29,224 nucleotides of DNA from Bacillota bacterium (GTDB lineage Bacteria; Bacillota; Clostridia; Lachnospirales; Lachnospiraceae), in contig JAFAGA010000069.1 in the NCBI GenBank assembly GCA_023423045.1, positions 1-29,224 on the forward strand. Reading direction: 5' to 3'. This document shows positions 13,918-20,910 of this stretch, piece after piece. The notes beneath the pieces were generated by a model. The model saw only the letters and a list, made by a program, of their open reading frames with translations. It made no database searches and was not told where the DNA came from. The position numbers were made by a program, and so were the translations under genes. Each line of letters opens with the position of its first letter. The stretch's first letter is position 1.

Positions 13918-14874
13918 ATGGGCACGAAAGACGAGCTGTTAAAAATATTATCACTGAAGCTGCGTACTGTGTTTGGCAAGCTGGATATTGATTTTGATAA
14001 GCTGCAGGAAATCCGCCTTCGTATTAATGCACCGCTTCTGGTCATCTATTGTAATCGGGAAGCCTTTATCACGGAGGAGGCCAAATTGACCAATAGTTCT
14101 GCAGCGGCAATTTTCATCACCCGGAATGAGATTCGAGAGACCATGGAATACATCAGCAATTATTCTCTGTACGCTTTTGAGGAGGAGATCCGCCAGGGCT
14201 TTATTACAATTAATGGCGGGCATCGAATTGGGATTGCCGGTAAGACAATTGTGGAGGATGATATGATCAAGGCGATGAAGCATATTTCCTTTATTAATGT
14301 ACGCCTTGCCCATCAGGTTAAGGGATGTGCGGATCGGGTTTTACCCCATATCATCAACCGGCAGGCCCGGGGAATCTACCATACGCTGGTTATTTCGCCG
14401 CCGAGATGCGGGAAGACAACCCTTTTGCGTGATATGATCCGGCAGTTGTCCAATGGCAGCAGCCTGCTGGAAGGAATGAGCGTAGGGGTGGTTGATGAAC
14501 GTTCAGAGATCGGTGCCTGTTATATGGGGACACCCCAGAATGAGCTTGGAATACGGACGGATATTCTGGACTGCTGTCCGAAGGCCAAGGGTATGCTGAT
14601 GCTGATCCGCTCCATGTCACCTCAGATAATTGCGGTAGATGAGCTGGGCTCCAAAGAAGAACTGGAAGCGATAGATTACGTAATTGGCTGCGGCTGCAAA
14701 CTGATTGCAACAGTGCATGGCAGTTCAATCGAGGATGTCAGAAATAAGCCTGTGCTGAGAGAACTGCTGGAGAGACAGTTATTCGAGCGCTATATCATAT
14801 TGAGCAATGTTAAGGGAATTGGACATCTGGAGGAGATCTACGACATGCATTGGAAACAGTTGTACCATTCCTGA
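13918..14874 (+). CDS. spoIIIAA: Stage III sporulation ATPase SpoIIIAA
   Basis: SpoIIIAA is a secretion-type ATPase thought to power or gate the SpoIIIA-SpoIIQ channel that links mother cell and forespore after engulfment. The 318-residue protein has Walker A PPRCGKTT (161-168), Walker B IIAVDELG (237-244, Asp241 and Glu242) and a conserved HGS motif (267-269) after the core. The N-terminal domain (1-150) carries the family segment FITINGGHRIGIAGK. AGGGGGAAG precedes the ATG. A sigma-E-like promoter lies 55 bp upstream. In other Firmicutes spoIIIAB follows directly; here a nitroreductase gene comes between, 36 bp after the stop. Confidence 0.96.
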   Translation: MGTKDELLKILSLKLRTVFGKLDIDFDKLQEIRLRINAPLLVIYCNREAFITEEAKLTNSSAAAIFITRNEIRETMEYISNYSLYAFEEEIRQGFITINGGHRIGIAGKTIVEDDMIKAMKHISFINVRLAHQVKGCADRVLPHIINRQARGIYHTLVISPPRCGKTTLLRDMIRQLSNGSSLLEGMSVGVVDERSEIGACYMGTPQNELGIRTDILDCCPKAKGMLMLIRSMSPQIIAVDELGSKEELEAIDYVIGCGCKLIATVHGSSIEDVRNKPVLRELLERQLFERYIILSNVKGIGHLEEIYDMHWKQLYHS

Positions 14875-14910
14875 AAGAAATCAATTTAATACATAAGAAG
14901 GAGGAGAAGG

Positions 14911-15468
14911 ATGGATATTCAACAATTAATGAAGGAAAGAGTTAGTTATCGCGGAGGATTTCAGAGTACGCCGGTTCCAAGAGAAAAGCTGAGAATGATA
15001 ATGGAAGCAGGGCTTGCCGCGCCGTCGGGGTGCAATAAGCAGACGACCAGCCTGATTGCCGTTGACGAGCCTGAGCTGTTGGAAAAAATAAAACAATCAA
15101 TTGATCCGCCGATTTGTGAAACAGCACCTGCGATGATTATTGTCTTAACGAGGAGGATTTACGCGTATCGGGACAAGTGCTACAGCATACAGGATTATTC
15201 AGCAGCAATTGAGAATATGCTGCTGACGATCACCGCAATGGGCTATCAGAGCTGCTGGTACGAGGGGCATATTACAGATGCAGATGATATTGGCCGGAAG
15301 CTGGCTGATGTCCTTGAAGTTCCGGGGGATTATGATGTGGTCTGCGTGCTTCCCGTCGGATATGGAACGGAAACGGCGGTGAGAGCGAAGAAGAAGCCCT
15401 TTGAAGAACGTGCCTGGTTTAACGGATTTAAGAAGCCGGATGAGAGGGAACAGCAGATAGCGACATAA
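14911..15468 (+). CDS. Nitroreductase family protein inserted in the spoIIIA operon
   Basis: The 185-residue protein shows the FMN-dependent nitroreductase fold. An opening helix RVSYRGGFQSTPVP carries the FMN-binding Arg, AAPSGCNKQTTSLIAV is the standard flavin loop, and SAAIENMLLTITAMGYQSCWYEG marks the dimer and FMN interface. It should use NAD(P)H to reduce nitro groups, quinones or related compounds; the substrate is unknown. The start has AAGGAGGAGAAGG upstream. It sits 36 bp after spoIIIAA in the same direction, so it would be read from the sigma-E-like promoter. It is followed by a strong hairpin and a second copy of that promoter. This is not the usual content of the operon and looks like an insertion. 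Confidence 0.88.
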   Translation: MDIQQLMKERVSYRGGFQSTPVPREKLRMIMEAGLAAPSGCNKQTTSLIAVDEPELLEKIKQSIDPPICETAPAMIIVLTRRIYAYRDKCYSIQDYSAAIENMLLTITAMGYQSCWYEGHITDADDIGRKLADVLEVPGDYDVVCVLPVGYGTETAVRAKKKPFEERAWFNGFKKPDEREQQIAT

Positions 15469-15492
15469 TCTTCTGTCATATACGAAAACAAC

Positions 15493-15517
15493 GAACGGCA
15501 CGCTTTGTGAGCCGTTC
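15493..15517 (+). repeat. REP-like hairpin unit, copy A
   Basis: The stem GAACGGC/GCCGTTC (15493-15499 and 15511-15517) encloses a loop with CTTTG and has flanks CAAC on the left and TTATGTT on the right. Against the GAGTGGT/ACCACTC stem of the copies at 21408-21471 it shows three compensatory pair changes. It follows the nitroreductase gene. Confidence 0.75.
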
Positions 15518-15528
15518 TTATGTTAAGC

Positions 15529-15572
15529 AAAAATATGCAATTCATTTCTTGGAAAATGAGTTGCATATTTTT
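15529..15572 (+). terminator. Long hairpin after the nitroreductase gene, overlapping the next promoter
   Basis: The arms at 15529-15547 and 15554-15572 pair over 19 bp with one G-T wobble and a six-base loop CTTGGA, and the right arm ends in five T's. It reads as a rho-independent terminator for the spoIIIAA-nitroreductase transcript. Its right arm contains the -35 of the second sigma-E-like promoter (15563-15569). Confidence 0.7.
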
Positions 15573-15591
15573 ATTCCGGGAAGAATATCTT
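15563..15591 (+). promoter_or_regulatory. Second sigma-E-like promoter, before spoIIIAB
   Basis: GCATATT (15563-15569), a 14-bp spacer and AATATCTT (15584-15591) are the same elements at the same spacing as before spoIIIAA. It would restart transcription of spoIIIAB-AH after the terminator-like hairpin. Confidence 0.6.
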
Positions 15592-15619
15592 GTTCTAAGC
15601 GGAAGGTGGATAAGCCATC
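15563..15619 (+). repeat. Promoter/leader repeat, copy 2 (before spoIIIAB)
   Basis: This is the second copy of the 56-bp repeat at 13835-13890, 1,728 bp further on. The paired similarity continues upstream (15532-15562 with 13720-13749), where copy 1 has an extra segment of about 85 bp. Confidence 0.9.
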
Positions 15620-15652
15620 CCCTGGGTGCATAAGAAAGGAGGACAAACCGGC

Positions 15653-16177
15653 ATGAATATTATGAAGGTTATAGGATGTGTTCTGGTGATTGCATCCTCC
15701 ACCGGAATCGGGTTTTATTTCAGTAACGAAATGAAAAGCCGGATTGAGGATTTAAAGGAACTCAAGAAGTTGATTGGGCTTCTGAAAGGAGATATCCGAT
15801 ATGCGAATACTCCGCTCCCGGAAGCAATCAGTGTGATAGCAAGAAGATACCGCGGCAGTTTCAGTAAGTTTTTTTGCTATACCAGCACCAGGCTTCAGGA
15901 ATTATCGGGCCAGACCTTTACAGAGATTTGGAAGACTGGGGTAGAGAAGGAGCTTGTTAACACATCCCTGTCCAAGAAGGATAGGGCGGCACTGATATCC
16001 TTTGGCGAGAACCTTGGTTATCTGGACAAGGAGATGCAGATGAATACCTTTGAGCTGTATCTGTCACAGTTAGAGGAGGAGATAGCGGAGCTGTCCGCAG
16101 CGGTGAAGGAGCGCTCCTATCTCTATAACAGCCTGGGAATTATGGCAGGAGTCTTTATTTCAATCATCATGATTTGA
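15653..16177 (+). CDS. spoIIIAB: Stage III sporulation protein SpoIIIAB
   Basis: SpoIIIAB resembles the GspF inner-membrane protein of type II secretion and is part of the mother-cell side of the SpoIIIA-SpoIIQ channel. The 174-residue protein has an N-terminal membrane segment (MKVIGCVLVIASSTGIGFYF), a helical cytoplasmic middle (LKELKKLIGLLKGDIRYANTPLPEAI is the family signature) and a C-terminal membrane segment (SLGIMAGVFISIIMI). ATG 15653 is ten bases after AAGGAGG (15636-15642); an in-frame GTG at 15626 is rejected. A hairpin repeat follows 13 bp after the stop. Confidence 0.93.
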   Translation: MNIMKVIGCVLVIASSTGIGFYFSNEMKSRIEDLKELKKLIGLLKGDIRYANTPLPEAISVIARRYRGSFSKFFCYTSTRLQELSGQTFTEIWKTGVEKELVNTSLSKKDRAALISFGENLGYLDKEMQMNTFELYLSQLEEEIAELSAAVKERSYLYNSLGIMAGVFISIIMI

Positions 16178-16190
16178 GGAAGAAGGCAAC

Positions 16191-16215
16191 GAGTGGCACA
16201 CTTTGCGAACCACTC
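16191..16215 (+). repeat. REP-like hairpin unit, copy B
   Basis: GAGTGG/CCACTC (16191-16196 and 16210-16215) form the stem, with CTTTGCG in the loop and CAAC/TTATGTT flanks as in copy A. It lies between spoIIIAB and spoIIIAC, inside the operon. Confidence 0.8.
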
Positions 16216-16296
16216 TTATGTTCAGCAAAGACAGGCAGTAAGCTGCTTATCTTATGATAATAAAGAATGGCGCCATGCGTCATAGTGGAGAGGTAT

Positions 16297-16494
16297 ATGG
16301 ACATCTATTTTATTTTGAGAATCGCAGTGGTTGGAATATTGGTTTCCATATTGAATCAGATATTGAAGCAATCTGGCAGGGATGATTTGGCCTTTCTCAC
16401 CAGCCTGGCAGGGCTTGTGCTTGTGCTGCTGTGGCTGCTTCCCCATATTACGGAACTGTTTGTCACAATACAGCAGCTCTTTCAGGTGGTGTAG
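16297..16494 (+). CDS. spoIIIAC: Stage III sporulation protein SpoIIIAC
   Basis: The 65-residue protein consists of two membrane helices (IYFILRIAVVGILVSILNQIL and LAFLTSLAGLVLVLLWLLPHI) with a short loop SGRDDLA between, the standard SpoIIIAC layout. It is a membrane subunit of the SpoIIIA complex. ATG 16297 follows GGAGAGG; an in-frame ATG at 16267 would add ten residues that no SpoIIIAC has. spoIIIAD starts 28 bp downstream. Confidence 0.93.
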   Translation: MDIYFILRIAVVGILVSILNQILKQSGRDDLAFLTSLAGLVLVLLWLLPHITELFVTIQQLFQVV

Positions 16495-16522
16495 GGCTGG
16501 TGGGGAGGAAAAGGAGGTTCCT

Positions 16523-16906
16523 ATGATTCGAATTGCGGTAGTCGGACTGGCGGCGATCATTCTGGCGATTATATTTAAGAAGGGTAAGGAGGAATATTCC
16601 CTTTATATCAGCATCGGCGCCTGTGTCCTGATCCTGCTGTGGGGCATCAGCAAGCTGGAGGTAATCTTTGATACCATCGATCAGCTTCAGAATTATATCC
16701 AAATGAATAAATCCTATGTCACCATATTGATCAAGATTATCGGAATTACCTATGTAACGGAGATATCCTCCTCCCTTTGCAAGGATTCAGGCTATCAGGC
16801 CATTGCGGAGCAGATAGAGCTGGTAGGAAAGCTGACTATCCTGGCAATCAGTATGCCAATTATGCTGGCCATTTTGGATACCTTGGACAACCTGTTAACG
16901 GCTTAA
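16523..16906 (+). CDS. spoIIIAD: Stage III sporulation protein SpoIIIAD
   Basis: The 127-residue integral membrane protein has helices at about 2-18, 27-48, 62-80 and 98-120. The conserved family segment is YVTILIKIIGITYVTEISSSLCKDSG. It resembles SpoIIIAC in its first half and joins it in the membrane part of the channel. AAGGAGG (16511-16517) precedes the ATG by five bases. Confidence 0.94.
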   Translation: MIRIAVVGLAAIILAIIFKKGKEEYSLYISIGACVLILLWGISKLEVIFDTIDQLQNYIQMNKSYVTILIKIIGITYVTEISSSLCKDSGYQAIAEQIELVGKLTILAISMPIMLAILDTLDNLLTA

Positions 16907-16967
16907 GAAAGCGGGATGTTGTTGATAATTCATGGGTTCGCAATATTTTGCAGGAATGGAGATTAGT

Positions 16968-18215
16968 ATGAGTCACAAGAAACAATATCGGGAGGTAATA
17001 CATATAGCGGTAAGGCTTCTGCTGCTGACCGCCCTTTTATTCGTGTGGGAAAGCGGGAGGGCAGAAGCATCTTCCTTAATTAAGCAGGGAGCTCCGTCTT
17101 CGGCAGGCATAGAATCTTCGTCCTTACGGGACGGGACAGGTTATGGCGGCGGCTCCATGTTAAGTGATCCGGCCAAGGATATTGACTATACGGAGATCCA
17201 GGAAGTTATTAAGGATGTCATGGGGAAGGGGAGTCAGTTTGACTTCGGTGACTATGTAAATAAACTGATTCGGGGAGAGGAGGCCTTCTCTCTGTCAGCC
17301 ATTACCGGCGAGATTCTTACCGGGGTCAAGGGCGAGGTCCAAGAGAATCTGTCCACCTTCGGGAGTTTGATCACCATCGCTTTGATTGCGGCACTTTTTA
17401 CAAATCTATCCCTGGCATTTAAGAATAATCAGGTATCCGAAACAGGTTATTACGTTACCTACCTTCTGCTGTTCGCCTTGCTGATCGGCTCCTTCATCAC
17501 TGCTTCCCGGATTGCGGTGACTACGATCCACTCCATCCTGGATTTTATGAAGGCTCTGGTCCCTACCTATTTTATGTCGGTTGCATTCACTGCCGGTGCT
17601 TCTACCTCTATGATGTATTATGAGGCGGCACTCATGTTGATTACCCTGGTGGACTTTATCCTGATCAAGCTGATTATACCCATGATTAATTTCTATCTGG
17701 TGATCGTATTGGCGAATAATTTATCGAAAGAGGACATGTTATCCAAGCTGGCAGAGCTGATTGCCACAGCCATCAGCTGGCTTCTGAAGAGTATGCTGGC
17801 GGCTGTAATCGGATTTAATGCCATACAGGGGCTTATTGTACCGGTGGTGGACCAGGTGAAACGCTCCGCACTGATTAAGGCATCAGAAGCGATCCCCGGA
17901 ATTGGAGATGCGTTGGGAGGAGTGACGGAGACTCTTCTTAGCGCCGGTGTTTTGCTGAAGAACGCAATCGGAGTTGCAGGACTGATTGTATTACTCACCA
18001 TTGTGGCGGTACCGTTTTTAAAACTGCTGGTGGTGGCGGCGATCTATAAGGTGGGCGGTGCCGTGCTCCAGCCAATTTCAGATAAGCGGTTTATTGAGTG
18101 CATCAGCGCTTCGGGGAGGTCTGCAACAATGCTGCTTCAGACAATATTTGTAGGAACGGCTCTCTTTTTGCTATCCATCACCATTGTAGCGGTAACCACC
18201 GGAGGAGTAAAGTAA
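16968..18215 (+). CDS. spoIIIAE: Stage III sporulation protein SpoIIIAE
   Basis: The 415-residue protein starts with a signal-peptide-like segment (VIHIAVRLLLLTALLFVW then SGRAEASS), an extracytoplasmic stretch of about 100 residues and then seven or so membrane helices. The layout and length fit SpoIIIAE, the largest membrane subunit of the mother-cell complex. Typical segments are the repeated LIxxI/IxxALF helices and VTETLLSAGVLLKNAIGVAG. ATG 16968 is preferred because GGAGA (16958-16962) is five bases upstream; ATG 16932 is also in frame. Confidence 0.95.
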   Translation: MSHKKQYREVIHIAVRLLLLTALLFVWESGRAEASSLIKQGAPSSAGIESSSLRDGTGYGGGSMLSDPAKDIDYTEIQEVIKDVMGKGSQFDFGDYVNKLIRGEEAFSLSAITGEILTGVKGEVQENLSTFGSLITIALIAALFTNLSLAFKNNQVSETGYYVTYLLLFALLIGSFITASRIAVTTIHSILDFMKALVPTYFMSVAFTAGASTSMMYYEAALMLITLVDFILIKLIIPMINFYLVIVLANNLSKEDMLSKLAELIATAISWLLKSMLAAVIGFNAIQGLIVPVVDQVKRSALIKASEAIPGIGDALGGVTETLLSAGVLLKNAIGVAGLIVLLTIVAVPFLKLLVVAAIYKVGGAVLQPISDKRFIECISASGRSATMLLQTIFVGTALFLLSITIVAVTTGGVK

Positions 18216-18240
18216 TCCAGCCTGCCAGGAAGGGGGAATC

Positions 18241-18852
18241 ATGGCAACCATCTATCAATGGATAAGAAATATTGTTGTATACATGATGCTGAATACGATT
18301 ATCATGAACCTGCTAGGCAATAAGAGCTATAAAAAATATGTCGGTATTGTATCCGGCATGATTCTGGTATTAATTATACTCTCTCCTTTGATGAATTACA
18401 TGGAGCTGGGGGATATGCTGGATTATTATCTGCAGGCCAATGATTTTGCAGTTGAAGCCTCGGAATTTAAGAATGACTTAAGGCGTATGGAGGAAGCGCA
18501 GACCGATGCTATCTTTGCCGAGTATGAGGAAAGGATCCGGAGGCAGGTAACAGACATACTGCTGGAGGAGAAGGTAAAGCTTCTCCGGATGAGTCTCACA
18601 ATAGATAAAGAACCCTCCAGCCCGACCTTTGGGGAGATTACAGGGATGAGTATAATCGCAGCACCGGAGCAAAAGGACGGAGAGGACAATACGGGGCGCA
18701 TTCCCATCGATAAGATAGAGATAGCACCGATCAACATCGGCGGACAGGAGAAAGCCAAGGATCCGCCTTCTCCTCAGGAAATTAATATAAAAAATAGACT
18801 CTCGGGCTTCTATAATATCGAACAGGTTAATATAAATATTACTATAGAATGA
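18241..18852 (+). CDS. spoIIIAF: Stage III sporulation protein SpoIIIAF
   Basis: The 203-residue protein has two N-terminal membrane helices (IVVYMMLNTIIMNLL and YVGIVSGMILVLIILSPL) and a C-terminal soluble domain that in B. subtilis has a ring-building ferredoxin-like fold. The ending VNINITIE is typical. It begins 25 bp after spoIIIAE with a GGAAGGGGG ribosome site. The next gene is unusually far (219 bp). Confidence 0.92.
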   Translation: MATIYQWIRNIVVYMMLNTIIMNLLGNKSYKKYVGIVSGMILVLIILSPLMNYMELGDMLDYYLQANDFAVEASEFKNDLRRMEEAQTDAIFAEYEERIRRQVTDILLEEKVKLLRMSLTIDKEPSSPTFGEITGMSIIAAPEQKDGEDNTGRIPIDKIEIAPINIGGQEKAKDPPSPQEINIKNRLSGFYNIEQVNINITIE

Positions 18853-19071
18853 TTACAAAATAATCACTCTATAGCACTCCGTGCCGGAGGGCGCATTCAC
18901 TACCTTCAGCGTGGGTATATTATCTGCTGATAGTATATAAGGTTAACGAATCAGAAGTCACGGGGGAATATCTTGGCTGCCTGTTCCGGCATGAAGCTTC
19001 GGGGGATGGAATGAGTGTCGAACGGTTCATGGACCGGAGTGACAGATGCCCGGCAGCAGAATGGAGTAAGT
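18853..19071 (+). promoter_or_regulatory. 219-bp gap in the spoIIIA operon with a possible internal promoter
   Basis: No gene is visible here. GTATATT (18915-18921), a 14-bp spacer and TATAAGGT (18936-18943) weakly resemble a sigma-E promoter (-35 6 of 7; -10 4 of 8 with the ATA core). A small hairpin, CTCCG-TGC-CGGAG, lies near 18882. An internal promoter would allow separate dosing of SpoIIIAG and SpoIIIAH. Confidence 0.3.
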
Positions 19072-19674
19072 ATGGAAAAAAAGAAGATATCCCTGAAACA
19101 GATAGGCCTACCGAGATTAATCATGTTGTTCATGGCTGGTATATTGATCATTTTATTATCATTCCCAAGCGTATTTGGTGCGTTTCGCCCCTCTGATAAG
19201 AATAGTCAGGAAAACAAAAGCCAAGACTTGCAAAATGATACGAATACGACAAGCTATGCGGGGAATACCTATATATCAGAAATGGAAAATAAGCTTAAAG
19301 CAGTCCTAAAAAAGGTATCCGGTGTTGGAGATGTTGAGGTAATGATTACAACGAAGGGTACACAGGAGCGAATTCCATTAAAGGATAGTTCTTCTACACA
19401 GGAAAGCTTAAACGAAGTTGACGGGGAGGGCGGAAGCAGAACAGATAATAGTGCCAAGCGGGATGAGAGTACCGTTCTGGTTACAAACGAGGATGGAAAT
19501 TCTGTGCCTTACATATTACAGGAACTTGAACCGGAGATAGAAGGCGTCGTTGTGATCGCGGAAGGTGGAGATAATGTCATTGTCAAAATGGACATTATGG
19601 AAGCGGTTGAGGTATTATTTGACGTACCTGCGCATAAGGTTAAAGTAATGAAAATGAATGATGGTATAAAATGA
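19072..19674 (+). CDS. spoIIIAG: Stage III sporulation protein SpoIIIAG
   Basis: SpoIIIAG forms a large ring in the space between the mother cell and forespore membranes. The 200-residue protein has one membrane helix (about residues 14-33, LIMLFMAGILIILLSFPSVF), a disordered linker and a C-terminal ring-building domain. That domain is split by the family's loop (GVGDVEVMITTKG ... VLVTNEDGNSVPYILQELEPEIEGVVVIAEGG). ATG 19072 has GGAG five bases upstream; an in-frame GTG at 19015 is rejected. spoIIIAH follows within 15 bp. Confidence 0.93.
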   Translation: MEKKKISLKQIGLPRLIMLFMAGILIILLSFPSVFGAFRPSDKNSQENKSQDLQNDTNTTSYAGNTYISEMENKLKAVLKKVSGVGDVEVMITTKGTQERIPLKDSSSTQESLNEVDGEGGSRTDNSAKRDESTVLVTNEDGNSVPYILQELEPEIEGVVVIAEGGDNVIVKMDIMEAVEVLFDVPAHKVKVMKMNDGIK

Positions 19675-19688
19675 TCAGGAGGTCAAAA

Positions 19689-20501
19689 ATGAAAAATATA
19701 TTCAAAAAAAATCACATCATAATTACAGCACTGGCGATTATGATTGTAATCGCGGGTTATCTGAGCTTTACCAATGATGACATGGCCGGCAAGGAGGATG
19801 CGGTGCAGACAGACGCCATGAATTCCGGCGATTATGATGAATATACTGCTTCGGGAGAAATGGATGTGGCAACAACTACCGGTACCGATACAACAGGAGA
19901 AGATACGGATGATACCACGCTGGATGACGTGGATGCAGAGGATACGGATGATACGGATGATGAAGCCAATGTAGATGATGAGAATGATGAAACCACCGAT
20001 ACTAACGATGCGGATGAGTTGGGGGATATTTCGGATGAAGATATCCTGGCCAATGCCCAGAATGTAAGTGATAATGGTGAGCTTGATCTGGAGGAAGGCG
20101 TTCCCGGAGAAGCAGTTCTTGCCAATGCGGCCAGCCAAATTGACCCCAGTTATTTTGTAGCTAACAAATTCGAAAGAGAGCAGACCAGAGCCAGAATTAA
20201 GGCAAATTATATGGATATCATTGATAGCAAGGAAGTATCGGAAGAGCAGAAGCAGGTGGCAATCGACAAAATGCTTGCATTCACCGAAATGATGAATAAG
20301 GAAAAGAAAGCAGAAATGCTGCTGGAAGCAAAGGGCTTTTCAGATTCTATCGTATTTATGGGCGATGGTACAGTGGATGTAGTTGTGAATGCTGAGGCAT
20401 TGACGGACCAACAGCTTGCGATTATTGAATCAATCGTAAAGGATGAAACAGGAATTGCGGTTGAGAATATTGATATTAACCCGGCTGTATTTTCCGAGTA
20501 A
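19689..20501 (+). CDS. spoIIIAH: Stage III sporulation protein SpoIIIAH with a long acidic linker
   Basis: SpoIIIAH spans the mother-cell membrane and binds SpoIIQ from the forespore to form the channel. The 270-residue protein has a membrane helix (9-27) and a YscJ-like C-terminal domain (about 155-270, beginning SYFVANKFEREQTRARIKANYMD). Between them lies a low-complexity Asp/Thr/Glu linker: residues 36-159 contain no Lys, Arg or His, and over half of residues 67-118 are acidic. The B. subtilis protein is about 218 residues with a shorter linker. Part of the linker is built from repeated GATACGGAT-like units (19912-19965), pointing to slippage. ATG 19689 follows CAGGAGGT; the overlapping ATG 19671 has no ribosome site. 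Confidence 0.92.
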   Translation: MKNIFKKNHIIITALAIMIVIAGYLSFTNDDMAGKEDAVQTDAMNSGDYDEYTASGEMDVATTTGTDTTGEDTDDTTLDDVDAEDTDDTDDEANVDDENDETTDTNDADELGDISDEDILANAQNVSDNGELDLEEGVPGEAVLANAASQIDPSYFVANKFEREQTRARIKANYMDIIDSKEVSEEQKQVAIDKMLAFTEMMNKEKKAEMLLEAKGFSDSIVFMGDGTVDVVVNAEALTDQQLAIIESIVKDETGIAVENIDINPAVFSE

Positions 20502-20510
20502 CCTGATGCA

Positions 20511-20624
20511 ATGAAAGCGGAGATGAGGAGTGCGAGAAAAGCACTCGTACAGCAGGATTGCTTGCGAGCTCCGATTGGAGTAACAAGATCATGAACATGT
20601 TTTGTGTTCATGATATAATGAAAA
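20511..20624 (+). ncRNA. Structured intergenic element, copy 1 (after spoIIIAH)
   Basis: This stretch aligns with 27237-27328 apart from a longer loop here. Hairpin I is GAGT-GCGAG (20528-20536) against CTTGC...GCTC (20561-20571), with an alternative hairpin GAGTGC/GCACTC (20528-20546). The joint CTTGCGA..TCCGAT is shared by both copies. Hairpin II is a perfect 10-bp stem ATCATGAACA/TGTTCATGAT (20588-20597 and 20605-20614). A C-G pair here is a T-A pair in copy 2. It lies between the spoIIIAH stop and the terminator, so it would be in that mRNA's 3' end. No known RNA class was recognised. Confidence 0.5.
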
Positions 20625-20628
20625 CGAT

Positions 20629-20673
20629 GATATGGGGCTGTTGCAGATGGTGGAGCGGGCCCCATATCTTTTT
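20629..20673 (+). terminator. Rho-independent terminator of the spoIIIA operon
   Basis: GATATGGGGC (20629-20638) and GCCCCATATC (20659-20668) form a perfect 10-bp stem followed by five T's. Confidence 0.88.
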
Positions 20674-20719
20674 GCAGGAACGAATGAAAAAGCGAATAGA
20701 AGTTAAAAATTATTTATAA

Positions 20720-20757
20720 TTGAAAATATTGTGATATTTGGTATAATACTATATAAT
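20720..20757 (+). promoter_or_regulatory. Two overlapping promoters before asp23
   Basis: TTGAAA (20720-20725) with TATAAT (20742-20747) has a 16-bp spacer. TTGTGA (20729-20734) with TATAAT (20752-20757) has a 17-bp spacer. They would start transcripts ten bases apart, both well before the asp23 ribosome site. This is the main visible sigma-A promoter for the asp23-nusB-argR run. Confidence 0.7.
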
Positions 20758-20910
20758 GTAAGTGTAGATGATTGAAAAGAGAATTGAACTGTGAGCATTG
20801 GCATATGGACCGGGCAGCATAAAAGTACGGCTGACCGGCTGCAGATGTGCCGGACATCGTTAGAGAACAGGATCTACCGGATAACGATAGGAACTGAGGA
20901 GGTAATCATT

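Noticed and set aside
19683..20138. Ile-rich and Ser-rich minus-strand frames opposite spoIIIAH
   Set aside because: They are created by the repetitive Asp/Thr codons of the acidic linker read on the other strand.
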